This document shows, one piece after another, positions 1-6,563 of a DNA stretch of 15,047 bases. The notes beneath the pieces were generated by a model. It saw only the letters and a list, made by a program, of their open reading frames with translations, made no database searches and was not told the DNA's origin. The stretch comes from CAZQQN01 sp964549595 (GTDB lineage: Bacteria > Bacteroidota > Bacteroidia > CAILMK01 > CAYYUA01). Every line of letters begins with the position of its first letter. The stretch's first letter is position 1. The stretch lies in the NCBI GenBank assembly GCA_964549595.1, contig CAZJWK010000070.1, positions 1-15,047 of the forward strand, written 5' to 3'. Position numbers and translations under genes: made by a program.

Positions 1-982
1 CCCGTTGGATTACCTGCTCAAGCCTTTCGCCAAGAAATTCCGCTATCCTTTTCATGCCGGCATAATCCGCTCCGGCTACTTCTTCTGCTGCGGAATTGTA
101 ATTGGTGTTGATGTTCACATCATAGACAAAACGCTCACCGTCTTCATTTTCTACGTACTCGAGGGCTCCTATGGTGATGCCATGGGCTTTAAAAAAATTT
201 TCGTAAACCGGGATCATGGGGTCTTCGTAGCCTTTTAAGATCTTAAATCCGTTTGTTTGGGAATCAGCAGGACAAAATTGATCCTGGTTTTCATCTTCCT
301 CACATTGATCAGCAGGGCAAAGCTCAAAACCTCCGGTTGCATCTACCTGAACAGCATAGTAAAAACGGCCGCCAATGAACTCCATTCTAACGATATTGCC
401 CGAAGCCGGTTTTACATATTGCTGTAACAACAAAATGCCATCGAGAGAGTGAAAATTCGTTTCCCCTTTGTTGAGCTTTTCCTCAAGATCATCAGCGGAT
501 TCAAACAATTCCACACCGGCTCCCTTTCCACCCCTGTTGGGTTTCACCAGAAAAGGTGATTCAGGGAAAATCCGGGCTTGCTGAACGAGGTCCTGCTCAT
601 TATTGACCACAATGGTTTTTGGGGTTTGAATCCCGAACTGCTTTAAACCAAGGCACTGCTCAGCCTTCCTGACTTCCAAATTAATTGCCTGACGACCATT
701 GATCACCTCACGATTGTGGCCTTCAAGCCAAGTAATGACAGGTTCTGATAATTCAATGGCATAGCGGTGGTCCCTGGTATGGGCAGAGGCACTCATTCGG
801 TTGTAAAACACGCCCTCCGGTGGAACAGCCTCAAGGTCCAGGCTTCCCTCATTCACAAACCAGAATTCATAGGGTAAACCCAATTCCTGAAAAGCTGCTT
901 CAAGGGGTACAACCCACTCATCATTTTCATGCAATACATAAATCTTTGGGACTTCTTCCTTGCTGGTCAATCCATTTTCCAT
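1..982 (-). CDS. ATP-grasp (RimK-like) ligase, 3' end cut off
   Basis: The frame is open from an ATG at 982 to the window edge (327 codons seen, C-terminus missing). It reads as a RimK/glutathione-synthetase-like ATP-grasp carboxylate-amine ligase, which uses ATP to form an acyl-phosphate and then an amide bond; the substrate cannot be read. Visible landmarks are an N-terminal pre-ATP-grasp domain with NRMSASAHTRDH near residues 61-72, the ATP-grasp loop KPNRGGKGAGV at 147-157, and metal-site residues in the YDVNINTN stretch at 287-294 (D288, N290). A cysteine cluster (C222, C227, C237) lies in two CPAD motifs. It is cytosolic by inference. The gene sits 28 bases behind a strong terminator and a poly-Cys leader peptide, so it is probably controlled by cysteinyl-tRNA supply. 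A three-codon ORF (993-982) ends on the first base of the start codon. The fold is fairly certain; the reaction is not. Confidence 0.85.
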   Translation of the reverse strand, partial: MENGLTSKEEVPKIYVLHENDEWVVPLEAAFQELGLPYEFWFVNEGSLDLEAVPPEGVFYNRMSASAHTRDHRYAIELSEPVITWLEGHNREVINGRQAINLEVRKAEQCLGLKQFGIQTPKTIVVNNEQDLVQQARIFPESPFLVKPNRGGKGAGVELFESADDLEEKLNKGETNFHSLDGILLLQQYVKPASGNIVRMEFIGGRFYYAVQVDATGGFELCPADQCEEDENQDQFCPADSQTNGFKILKGYEDPMIPVYENFFKAHGITIGALEYVENEDGERFVYDVNINTNYNSAAEEVAGADYAGMKRIAEFLGERLEQVIQR

Positions 983-1010
983 TATTCTTTCATTTTTTGA
1001 TTTTCAGGCC

Positions 1011-1052
1011 AAAAAAAAGCCTTTCCACTCTGGTTTGTGGAAAGGCTTTTTT
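1011..1052 (-). terminator. Attenuator Rho-independent terminator
   Basis: A perfect 16-bp inverted repeat (1013-1028 with 1037-1052, core GCCTTTCCAC / GTGGAAAGGC) closes an 8-base loop. On the minus strand it is followed by eight T (1018-1011). It lies 28 bases upstream of the ATP-grasp start codon and 27 bases downstream of the leader-peptide stop, so it stops transcription before the structural gene rather than after one. A-tracts on both sides could make it work on the plus strand too, but no plus-strand gene ends here. Confidence 0.9.
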
Positions 1053-1079
1053 AAGTTATTCAGTATTTAATGATTAATA

Positions 1080-1178
1080 TTATAGCTTAATCATACCTTT
1101 CCACCATGCTTTATGCAAAAGACAGCAACAGCAACAACAAAAGTTGCAGGGCAGTATGGCAGAAAGGCTAAAACCCAT
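1080..1178 (-). CDS. Poly-cysteine leader peptide (32 aa)
   Basis: A short ORF opens with ATG at 1178 behind an A/T-rich initiation region and ends with TAA at 1080-1082. It encodes MGFSLSAILPCNF, then six consecutive Cys codons (positions 1122-1139, mixed TGT and TGC), then LLHKAWWKGMIKL. A further Cys codon lies at 1146-1148. The ORF is too short and too odd in composition to be an ordinary protein. Its place between a promoter and a terminator, with an ATP-grasp gene behind, is that of an attenuation leader whose ribosome senses charged tRNA-Cys. Bases coding for the segment after the Cys run (1096-1107) double as the antiterminator strand. Poly-Cys short ORFs that act as cysteine-responsive attenuators are established in mycobacteria. 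A metal-binding micropeptide is the alternative, but it would not explain the RNA pairing. Confidence 0.85.
   Translation of the reverse strand: MGFSLSAILPCNFCCCCCCLLHKAWWKGMIKL
1096..1167 (-). promoter_or_regulatory. Attenuator RNA segments 1 and 2 (protector; antiterminator strand)
   Basis: Segment 1 (1156-1167, RNA CCUUUCUGCCAU) and segment 2 (1096-1107, RNA AUGGUGGAAAGG) can form a continuous 12-bp helix with two adjacent G-U pairs, and the Cys codons lie in the loop. Nine bases of segment 2 (1096-1104, GUGGAAAGG) are also perfectly complementary to the 5' arm of the downstream terminator (1037-1045). A ribosome stalled on the Cys codons would cover segment 1 and free segment 2 to pair with the terminator arm, giving read-through. 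A ribosome that reaches the stop at 1080 covers segment 2, so the terminator forms. The pairings are read directly; the switching is inferred from trp/his-type attenuators. Confidence 0.8.
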
Positions 1179-1199
1179 TTTTATTTTATTAAACCATTG

Positions 1200-1229
1200 C
1201 AAAATTAACGACATCAATCAAAAAACTAA
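1200..1229 (-). promoter_or_regulatory. Promoter of the cysteine leader / ATP-grasp unit
   Basis: On the minus strand TAATTTTG (1207-1200) matches the Bacteroidota -7 consensus TAnnTTTG exactly. A weak -33 candidate, TTA at 1229-1227, stands 19 bases upstream. The expected transcript start near 1194 gives about 16 bases before the leader ATG at 1178. Confidence 0.55.
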
Positions 1230-1272
1230 CATTTGATAAAAAAGGATGTTCAAACAAGTTTTTTCCCGTATC

Positions 1273-1308
1273 TAAATACCATAGAAATGTCAGGCTCGTT
1301 GGTATTTA
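1273..1308. repeat. AT-rich inverted repeat downstream of dabA
   Basis: Eight-base arms TAAATACC (1273-1280) and GGTATTTA (1301-1308) are perfect reverse complements around a 20-base spacer, 55 bases beyond the dabA stop. It has no T-tract, so it is at best an mRNA 3'-end hairpin. Otherwise the stretch 1208-1362 holds nothing I can assign. Confidence 0.3.
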
Positions 1309-1362
1309 ATGTTACTAATCTCACCTTTAAAACCCAAAAATTGGAAATCACCTTCAATCGCT

Positions 1363-3738
1363 TTAACCTTTTACATCACTTGTTACATCCTTTCCCTGTT
1401 TGAAAGGGATTATACCCCCTTCCTGCTCCGGATCCATAACCGTCAAATATATCCATTGGTTATCCACTAACCGGCCCAGGGTATCCGGGTGTTGTTCCAG
1501 AATGTTTTTGACGATCCGGTAGGGCGCATGAATAAAAACCTGAAGCCTTAACGGCGCATGAAACCAATGATGGTCATCCCGGAAAACAGAATGCAAGGGC
1601 AATCCGGTTTCTAAATCGCCCCCGTTGCCCTGTACCACACCAAATTTCCCTACCACATTCTGGGTCACTTTCGAGCCACTGCCAAATTGATTATTGGCAA
1701 CGGTAGCAAAATAGTAATGGTTATTGATCCATTGGGTTACTACCATGGGCCCATTCATAATGCCGGCAAGGGCTGCTCCTTCGGGATCGGTCCGCCAATC
1801 ATAGGTATGCAGAAATGTTCGGCCATTAAAGTCCAGATTCTGGGTTAAGGTACGGGGACCAATAATAAAGGACGCATTACCCGCCAAACCCCATTCAGGC
1901 CTGGTTTCTGCCCAGTCAACAGAACGCCTGGCTACTTCACTAAAGCTGCTTATTTCCCGGCTATTCATAACCCCTGCCCTTTCTCGAGCTGTGGCATGAC
2001 GGGCTTGGTGAAGGCTATCCTTAAGGGCGGCCAAATCCTTATGATGGCTTTCAGGCACCGTTTGGTCAAACAAGGTCACTTCATCAGTCGTAGTATTGTG
2101 CTCCCCTGCAATGAAAATCGTCTCATCGGGAATTGAAATCCCTTCATCGATTAATTTTGCCTGAACGTCCGGTTTGTTACAAATATGGGCCAGGGTTTTG
2201 GCATTGTACCTCCCTGGACTACCGGCGCAGGCGCCGCAATCCAGGCTTGAGCCAAAAGGATTATTGGCGGTATGACTGGCATGACCCATAAATACGACCA
2301 AGCGAGAAAAATCCCGCCAACCGGTAAGCTTAAAAGTCGCTTTGGCAATGGCGACCTGATCCTCAAGGGGCATATCAGGCAATTCATCCGAATATTCATG
2401 ACCGCTCGGTAAAGCTTTTAAATAAGGCCGGCAAAAGTTCACGGGATCAGGGATGACTTGCTTTAATTTATTGGTTAATTTATAAACCAATTTAGGCAAA
2501 ATCGTCCTGACGGTCATATTCAAGCCGTAAAACCCTCCTGCTCCTTCTACAAAGCCAAAGGAAGCCGGCACATTGTTTTTAAAAGTATTAATCAAATTGT
2601 AGAAAGCGTCCAAGCCATTTTGCCAGCGATTGTATTGCTTGGCCTCCTCAGATTCCTCTTTATAACAGGTTTCAGCCACCTGGTAGGCAGGAGAAAGAAT
2701 GGGCGGACAGGATTTCCTTACCACGCTGGATTGGTAAGTACGGTAATTCATCGGAATGCCAAAGAAACCCGCAAAACCAAACGTTTCGTAGTTTCCGGTT
2801 TGCTCTAAATGCCTGCGGAAAACTTCAGAGCGGGTATCGATGCAAAAGACCAACTGGGCATTGGCATTTGAATGACGATCTTCAGATTCAGTATGCTGCT
2901 GCAGGTTTGTTTCCAGCTTTTGCTTAAGCTGTTGATAATAAGTTTGTTCCCAGGCTTTTAGCCAAACCAATGCGCCTGAAGGATCGGCATTATCTTCCTT
3001 GGTGCTTTTCGTGTGTAAATCATAGCCCATGTGATGAGCAAGGCTCAAGCGCACAGCCAACAACCCGGTTAACGTTATCGGATAGCGTTGTTGCCACCGG
3101 CTATTGGCGGCTATACGGTATAGGATAAATCCCGTCCATCCCGGCATTGAAGCAAGATGTTCCGTCAAAATAGAAACCCACATATCTTCAGGGTAAAAAC
3201 TTAGCACATGTTCAATGGTTTCCAGAGGCTCTTCGGGTAAATCGGATAATTGCGCCGGCTTCTGGACTTGTTTATCGTAGGGTACCAGACTGAGCCAAGC
3301 CTTATAAAAACCTTTTTCCCGGTCCGGCATCCACCATTCGGCCATGCCCTGATCCAAAAAGGCCGAAAGCCACTTGGCCACCAGCCTGTCCAATGAACGG
3401 TAGGGATTAAGCCTTTTCAGGGTAATTTGGGTACTAAGCTCTAATTCCTGTAAATGGGCTTCAATCGACTTTTCTATGCCATTTTCCCTTAGAAGGGACT
3501 CCAGAATCTGCTTATCAATATGGCCTTCTTCCCAGGCTTGCCTTAACATGAGAGGAGATGGTAACCCCTTCGCCTCAAACAACTGGTAGGCCGCTTGAAT
3601 AGCCTTTTCAAAGGGTTGATCCTCCAAACCGGCCAAAGGGTTCGCGGTCACAAAAGCATATAGTGGCCAGGCTTTATTGAATTTGGCAGAAGCGTCATTT
3701 ATGCAATTACGGATCTTTTCTGCTTGCATAACGATCAC
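1363..3738 (-). CDS. dabA: Inorganic carbon transporter subunit DabA (DUF2309/UPF0753)
   Basis: This 791-aa protein is a full-length member of the DUF2309/UPF0753 family, the cytoplasmic subunit of the DAB system. DabA is beta-carbonic-anhydrase-like and is thought to hydrate CO2 in one direction when coupled to cation flow through DabB. The expected zinc and active-site residues are present: C299 and D301 in VFCIDTRSE, H486 in MGHASHT and C501 in LDCGACAGSPGR. The 15-residue spacing between the last His and Cys agrees with characterised DabA. The start is GTG at 3738, which overlaps the dabB stop (GTGA), so the two are translationally coupled; ATG at 3729 is an alternative three codons in. 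There is no signal peptide or obvious membrane span. No intrinsic terminator follows directly. Family assignment is very secure; activity is inferred from the intact residues. Confidence 0.96.
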   Translation of the reverse strand: MIVMQAEKIRNCINDASAKFNKAWPLYAFVTANPLAGLEDQPFEKAIQAAYQLFEAKGLPSPLMLRQAWEEGHIDKQILESLLRENGIEKSIEAHLQELELSTQITLKRLNPYRSLDRLVAKWLSAFLDQGMAEWWMPDREKGFYKAWLSLVPYDKQVQKPAQLSDLPEEPLETIEHVLSFYPEDMWVSILTEHLASMPGWTGFILYRIAANSRWQQRYPITLTGLLAVRLSLAHHMGYDLHTKSTKEDNADPSGALVWLKAWEQTYYQQLKQKLETNLQQHTESEDRHSNANAQLVFCIDTRSEVFRRHLEQTGNYETFGFAGFFGIPMNYRTYQSSVVRKSCPPILSPAYQVAETCYKEESEEAKQYNRWQNGLDAFYNLINTFKNNVPASFGFVEGAGGFYGLNMTVRTILPKLVYKLTNKLKQVIPDPVNFCRPYLKALPSGHEYSDELPDMPLEDQVAIAKATFKLTGWRDFSRLVVFMGHASHTANNPFGSSLDCGACAGSPGRYNAKTLAHICNKPDVQAKLIDEGISIPDETIFIAGEHNTTTDEVTLFDQTVPESHHKDLAALKDSLHQARHATARERAGVMNSREISSFSEVARRSVDWAETRPEWGLAGNASFIIGPRTLTQNLDFNGRTFLHTYDWRTDPEGAALAGIMNGPMVVTQWINNHYYFATVANNQFGSGSKVTQNVVGKFGVVQGNGGDLETGLPLHSVFRDDHHWFHAPLRLQVFIHAPYRIVKNILEQHPDTLGRLVDNQWIYLTVMDPEQEGGIIPFKQGKDVTSDVKG

Positions 3739-5198
3739 TTTTTGAAGGTCAAAACCGTTCCTGGATGGGGCTGTGATAAGTTAAGCAAAGCCACATAGAG
3801 CCTTTTTTGCTTATGATGCCAGGAAAATTCAATAGTCAGGAAAGCGGCTAAATAAGCCACCGTAATTAATGCATGATACCATCGCAAGGGTGTAGTCTGC
3901 TGGATCATGGGCATTCCTTCCATTAAGCCGGATACGGCATTGAAAATAAGGGCATATACAACAATGGCAGGGACAAAAAGCAGGGGGATGGCCAATATCC
4001 GTGTCAGGCCGCTTAATTCATGTCGTTTGACAATATCCTGAACACCATGAATCACGGTAAGGACCACCACAAAGGTGAGCAACAAGCCGCTATTCCATGC
4101 GAAACCCTTACTTGTCATGGCAGCAAATAACCAACCACCCAGAATCCCGCTAAGAAGAATAACCGGTAGTTTAGCCGGTCCGGCTATGGTCCGGTCTTTA
4201 TCACTCGGAACCGTGTGTGCAACCCTTGTCCCGGAAGATAAGAACAAAAATGCCTTGTAAAAGCCGTGCAATATCAAGTGGGTAATGGCAGCCGTAAAAA
4301 AACCCAGGCCGCACTGCAGGATCATGAATCCCATTTGGGATACCGTAGAGCACCCCAGTTTCCGCTTATAATTAGACTGTACGAATTTCCAGAATTTGCC
4401 TATCAAGGCCCCAATTCCTCCGATCAGGACAATCAGCCAAAGCAAATGGGCTTCATAATAAATCGGGGCAAAGCGTGCCAGTAATATACCGCCTGCATTC
4501 ACGAAACCGGCATGCATTAAGGCTGAGGCAGGAGTCGGAGCCGTCATAGAGGACATCAGCCAGCTCTGGAAAGGGAAAAGGGCTGATTGCATCATGGCAG
4601 CTAAGAATATCAACAATCCTGCGGAAATGAGTATTTCAAGGCCCAACGAGTTAAAAGATTGAATTATGCTTGAAATAGTGACCTCACCCGTTGCATAAAC
4701 CAAAAGCCCACTCCCCGCAACTAAAAGCATAGTACTAATAAAGAAGTACCATAAGGCATGCCTGCCCGCTAAGCGGGCTTCTCCCCATTGGCGGTTATGT
4801 CCTATCAACCGCGCCATTAAAAGGCCCATAAAAAACCAACTGCCCGTGAAAAGCCACAAATGATCCAATGCCGTCAATAACAGGACCGAAAAGGTAAAAG
4901 CAAAACACATGACAAAAAACCCATTGATATGGTGATTACCGGCCATGTAACGGAGTGAATAACTGTGCACAATGCCGCTGAAAAAGGTGACGGTTATCCA
5001 CATGACAAGGGTAAGGCCGTCAAAATGAATCCATCCCGGCAGATCCCACTGTTTTAAGACAGATTCATTGACCACGGCCATTGCTGAAAAAACCAAAAAT
5101 AGCAACCAAACCAGTTTGGTGAGTATATTGGGCATTAAGGGTGAGCTTTTCGGGGATATTTTAATGCCTTTCTTTTGATTATCATAGACAGATGCCAT
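3735..5198 (-). CDS. dabB: Cation-conducting membrane subunit DabB (NuoL/ND5-like)
   Basis: The 487-aa polytopic protein belongs to the proton-conducting antiporter family (NuoL, MrpA/D). Hydrophobic segments fill most of the chain. Diagnostic stretches are FPFQSWLMSSMTAPTPASAL at about 208-227, MHAGFVNAGG at 228-237, STVSQMGFM at 284-292 and THLILHGFYKAFLF at 306-319. In DAB systems this subunit supplies the ion gradient that drives carbon hydration by DabA. The adjacent overlapping dabA, rather than a complex I or Mrp cluster, identifies it as DabB. The start is ATG at 5198; the N-terminal 25 or so residues are polar before the first span. A possible -7 box lies at 5222-5229. Membrane location is certain from composition; function follows from context. 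Confidence 0.94.
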   Translation of the reverse strand: MASVYDNQKKGIKISPKSSPLMPNILTKLVWLLFLVFSAMAVVNESVLKQWDLPGWIHFDGLTLVMWITVTFFSGIVHSYSLRYMAGNHHINGFFVMCFAFTFSVLLLTALDHLWLFTGSWFFMGLLMARLIGHNRQWGEARLAGRHALWYFFISTMLLVAGSGLLVYATGEVTISSIIQSFNSLGLEILISAGLLIFLAAMMQSALFPFQSWLMSSMTAPTPASALMHAGFVNAGGILLARFAPIYYEAHLLWLIVLIGGIGALIGKFWKFVQSNYKRKLGCSTVSQMGFMILQCGLGFFTAAITHLILHGFYKAFLFLSSGTRVAHTVPSDKDRTIAGPAKLPVILLSGILGGWLFAAMTSKGFAWNSGLLLTFVVVLTVIHGVQDIVKRHELSGLTRILAIPLLFVPAIVVYALIFNAVSGLMEGMPMIQQTTPLRWYHALITVAYLAAFLTIEFSWHHKQKRLYVALLNLSQPHPGTVLTFKK

Positions 5199-5221
5199 GA
5201 ACCCTTTTTTTCAGTAAGGTT

Positions 5222-5229
5222 CGAAAATA
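5222..5229 (-). promoter_or_regulatory. Possible dabB -7 box
   Basis: TATTTTCG on the minus strand differs by one base from TAnnTTTG, and a T-rich stretch lies about 20 bases upstream in the -33 position. It would give a leader of roughly 18 bases before the dabB ATG. This is the best candidate in the upstream region, but weak. Confidence 0.3.
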
Positions 5230-5435
5230 GAAGGCGCAAATTTGCTATAAAACTTTTGATTGCCAGAAAAACCCATTAACCTTACCGTTAGTTTACCAAA
5301 GGGGCTTAAAGGCTTCCGACCCCACTGGGATAGCATTGCCGATAGGGTAAGTATCCTAACGCATGTTAACCTTTTTAACCATGCAAGGCTTTTTTCTAAG
5401 AAGAGTAGTATCCTATTCAATCTGCCCTAAAACAA
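5230..5435. other. Gene-free stretch between dabB and the hairpin at 5436
   Basis: I see no convincing gene here. The minus-strand frame 5211-5420 is open (69 codons) but starts with TTG, has no recognisable domain and overlaps the likely dabB promoter. Scattered TAAC and GTTA motifs may be worn traces of the cassette-type elements found just to the right. Confidence 0.4.
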
Positions 5436-5483
5436 GGGCTGGTAATGCCATTAAAATCACCAGCCCTATTAATGGGCTTACTT
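5436..5483 (-). terminator. Alternative hairpins, possible terminator
   Basis: GGGCTGGT (5436-5443) and ACCAGCCC (5459-5466) are perfect inverted repeats. AGCCC (5462-5466) can instead pair with GGGCT (5474-5478), which is followed on the plus strand by TACTTTTTT. On the minus strand the larger hairpin is followed by TTGTTTTA. It may end transcription leaving the accessory genes before dabB. T-tracts are imperfect, so this is tentative. Confidence 0.4.
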
Positions 5484-5594
5484 TTTTACAATTGTCTTTA
5501 CCACAAGAAAAATTTATTTTGAAAGGAAATTACTTAAAATTAAATATTGGAATCCACCCAAGCTTACTTAATAATACCTTGTCATTCAAGTTGC
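5484..5594. other. Low-GC gene-free stretch
   Basis: This A/T-rich stretch has stops in the minus-strand frames that would follow the cassette boundary at 5601. A plus-strand 89-codon frame (5363-5632) crosses it but runs through two palindromic structures and has no family features. It may be the remnant of a cassette that lost its gene. Confidence 0.35.
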
Positions 5595-5750
5595 CGCTAA
5601 CGTCCCACGGCTATGTGTCGGTATTAATTTAAACCTGTACTGACCGAAGCGTCAGTAACTTCGTTACTGACGCCCGATACCAGGCCTTAGATAAAGCAAC
5701 GAGCCTGCTTCCTTGCACCTTACCAGCCTTGAAGCCCATATTATGAGCAT
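5595..5750 (-). repeat. attC-like element A (156 bp)
   Basis: The element is read on the minus strand. It opens with CTCATAAT-AT-GGGCTT (from 5750) directly after the 5768-6400 gene and closes with CATAGCC and GTTAGCG (5601-5595). It shares a strongly conserved inner block with element B (here 5671-5730), including GCCCGATACC, CTTAGA, AAAGC, GAGCC and CCTTGCACCTT. It contains a perfect 11-bp hairpin with a 3-base loop (5649-5659 with 5663-5673). The layout resembles an integron attC with a large variable terminal structure, but GTTAGCG does not fit the classical GTTRRRY. Confidence 0.6.
5649..5673. repeat. Perfect hairpin inside element A
   Basis: GCGTCAGTAAC (5649-5659) and GTTACTGACGC (5663-5673) are exact reverse complements with loop TTC. 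The hairpin lies in the part of the element that differs most between copies A and B. Confidence 0.8.
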
Positions 5751-5767
5751 TTGTTTAATCAATTTGT

Positions 5768-6400
5768 TTAAAATTGCTTACCAATCAAGTTCAATCCCAT
5801 TCCAGCTATTGCTAACATATTAATAATAAGCAAAAATTTAGAAAATTTAACTTCGTTCTTCATTCCTTTGATTTCATTCATAACAAGTAATCTTATTATA
5901 ATTGCTACGGTAATAACCCCCAGTATTATCCCATTAATTTCCAAGTTATTGGGCATCCAAACAAGGGTTAAAAAGGTAATTATCAAGATAGTGATATACC
6001 AAGTTCCTAAAAGTATAAAGTTTCTACCAAGTCTTTTGTATTCAGGGTCTCTAAAAAAAATACTTCCTTTCCAAAAAAGAGAAAAAAGAATTGTTAAATA
6101 TATACCCAAAAAACTGATTGCGTTTATTATTTCAAAATAAGGCCAGTGTTGGATTCTGAATAAAATTCCAATAAGTAATCCAGTCAAAAAAATCGGTATT
6201 GGAAAATATATGGTCTTTCTCAAAGTCCAAGTAAAATAAAGTAGGCCAACAATAATTAAAAGGTTTCCTGTTACAAGCACGATACCCGCCCCTACCCAAT
6301 GTTGTATTTTAAATAACCCTCCAATCGCAAAAACCAGGACAGCAAGTAAAAAATAAGTCGGTAGTAAAAATCTTTTTAAATTAACTATTTTGGTCGTCAT
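5768..6400 (-). CDS. Hypothetical GldL-like multi-pass membrane protein
   Basis: The 210-aa membrane protein starts at ATG 6400 (MTTKIVNLKRF). The longer GTG start at 6421 falls inside the cassette boundary repeat and is less likely. About six hydrophobic segments are visible. Two copies of a motif, FKIQHW near residue 30 and FRIQHW near residue 72, each sit in a membrane hairpin. This F-(K/R)-IQHW signature recalls GldL and small Bacteroidota membrane proteins of unknown role, but the protein lacks the GldL cytoplasmic tail, so gliding or secretion function should not be assumed. The coding sequence is clearly lower in GC than dabAB. It lies between attC-like elements C and A, which suggests it arrived as a cassette. 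A promoter overlaps the upstream boundary. Confidence 0.7.
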   Translation of the reverse strand: MTTKIVNLKRFLLPTYFLLAVLVFAIGGLFKIQHWVGAGIVLVTGNLLIIVGLLYFTWTLRKTIYFPIPIFLTGLLIGILFRIQHWPYFEIINAISFLGIYLTILFSLFWKGSIFFRDPEYKRLGRNFILLGTWYITILIITFLTLVWMPNNLEINGIILGVITVAIIIRLLVMNEIKGMKNEVKFSKFLLIINMLAIAGMGLNLIGKQF

Positions 6401-6406
6401 GGTTGT

Positions 6407-6436
6407 CAAAACTAATGACACATAACGGCACTACAA
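6407..6436 (-). promoter_or_regulatory. Promoter across a cassette boundary
   Basis: On the minus strand TTG (6436-6434), 19 bases, then TAGTTTTG (6414-6407) fits the Bacteroidota -33/-7 pattern. The -33 half lies in element C and the -7 half in the cassette itself. The predicted start, near 6401, is almost at the ATG (6400), so the mRNA could be leaderless. Confidence 0.5.
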
Positions 6437-6557
6437 GGCTATGTGCCGTGGCGAATTTAATGCTTCGCATTGGTCGCCCCGCTAACAAACCCGCAAAAAA
6501 TGACGAGCTTACAAATGGCCTCTAAGCCCGGCATGGGAGGATAGCCAGTTTTGGTAA
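6419..6557 (-). repeat. attC-like element C (139 bp)
   Basis: Read on the minus strand, it begins just after the 6564-6971 gene with TTACCAAAAC (6557-6548) and GGCTAT (6546-6541). It ends with ATAGCC (6442-6437), ten bases, then GTTATGTG (6426-6419). GGCTAT and ATAGCC are exact complements, as L''/L' arms would be. Inner hairpins include ACGGCAC / GTGCCGT and GGCGA / TCGCC with a nested AATGC / GCATT. Its inner sequence differs from elements A and B, but the end architecture is the same. Confidence 0.55.
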
Positions 6558-6563
6558 TAGTTT

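Noticed and set aside
820..1077. Plus-strand 85-codon frame
   Set aside because: It is a shadow of the ATP-grasp gene and of the attenuator terminator, with no family features.
1080..1178. The poly-Cys ORF as a metal-binding micropeptide or metallothionein-like protein
   Set aside because: The bases around the Cys codons also encode a three-way alternative RNA fold ending in a terminator, which a peptide function would not explain. The Cys run is contiguous, unlike the spaced CxC motifs of metallothioneins.
5211..5420. Minus-strand 69-codon frame upstream of dabB
   Set aside because: It starts with TTG, has no recognisable domain and overlaps the probable dabB promoter; it is likely chance.
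5363..5632. Plus-strand 89-codon frame
   Set aside because: It runs through the hairpins at 5436-5478 and into element A, with no protein-like pattern.
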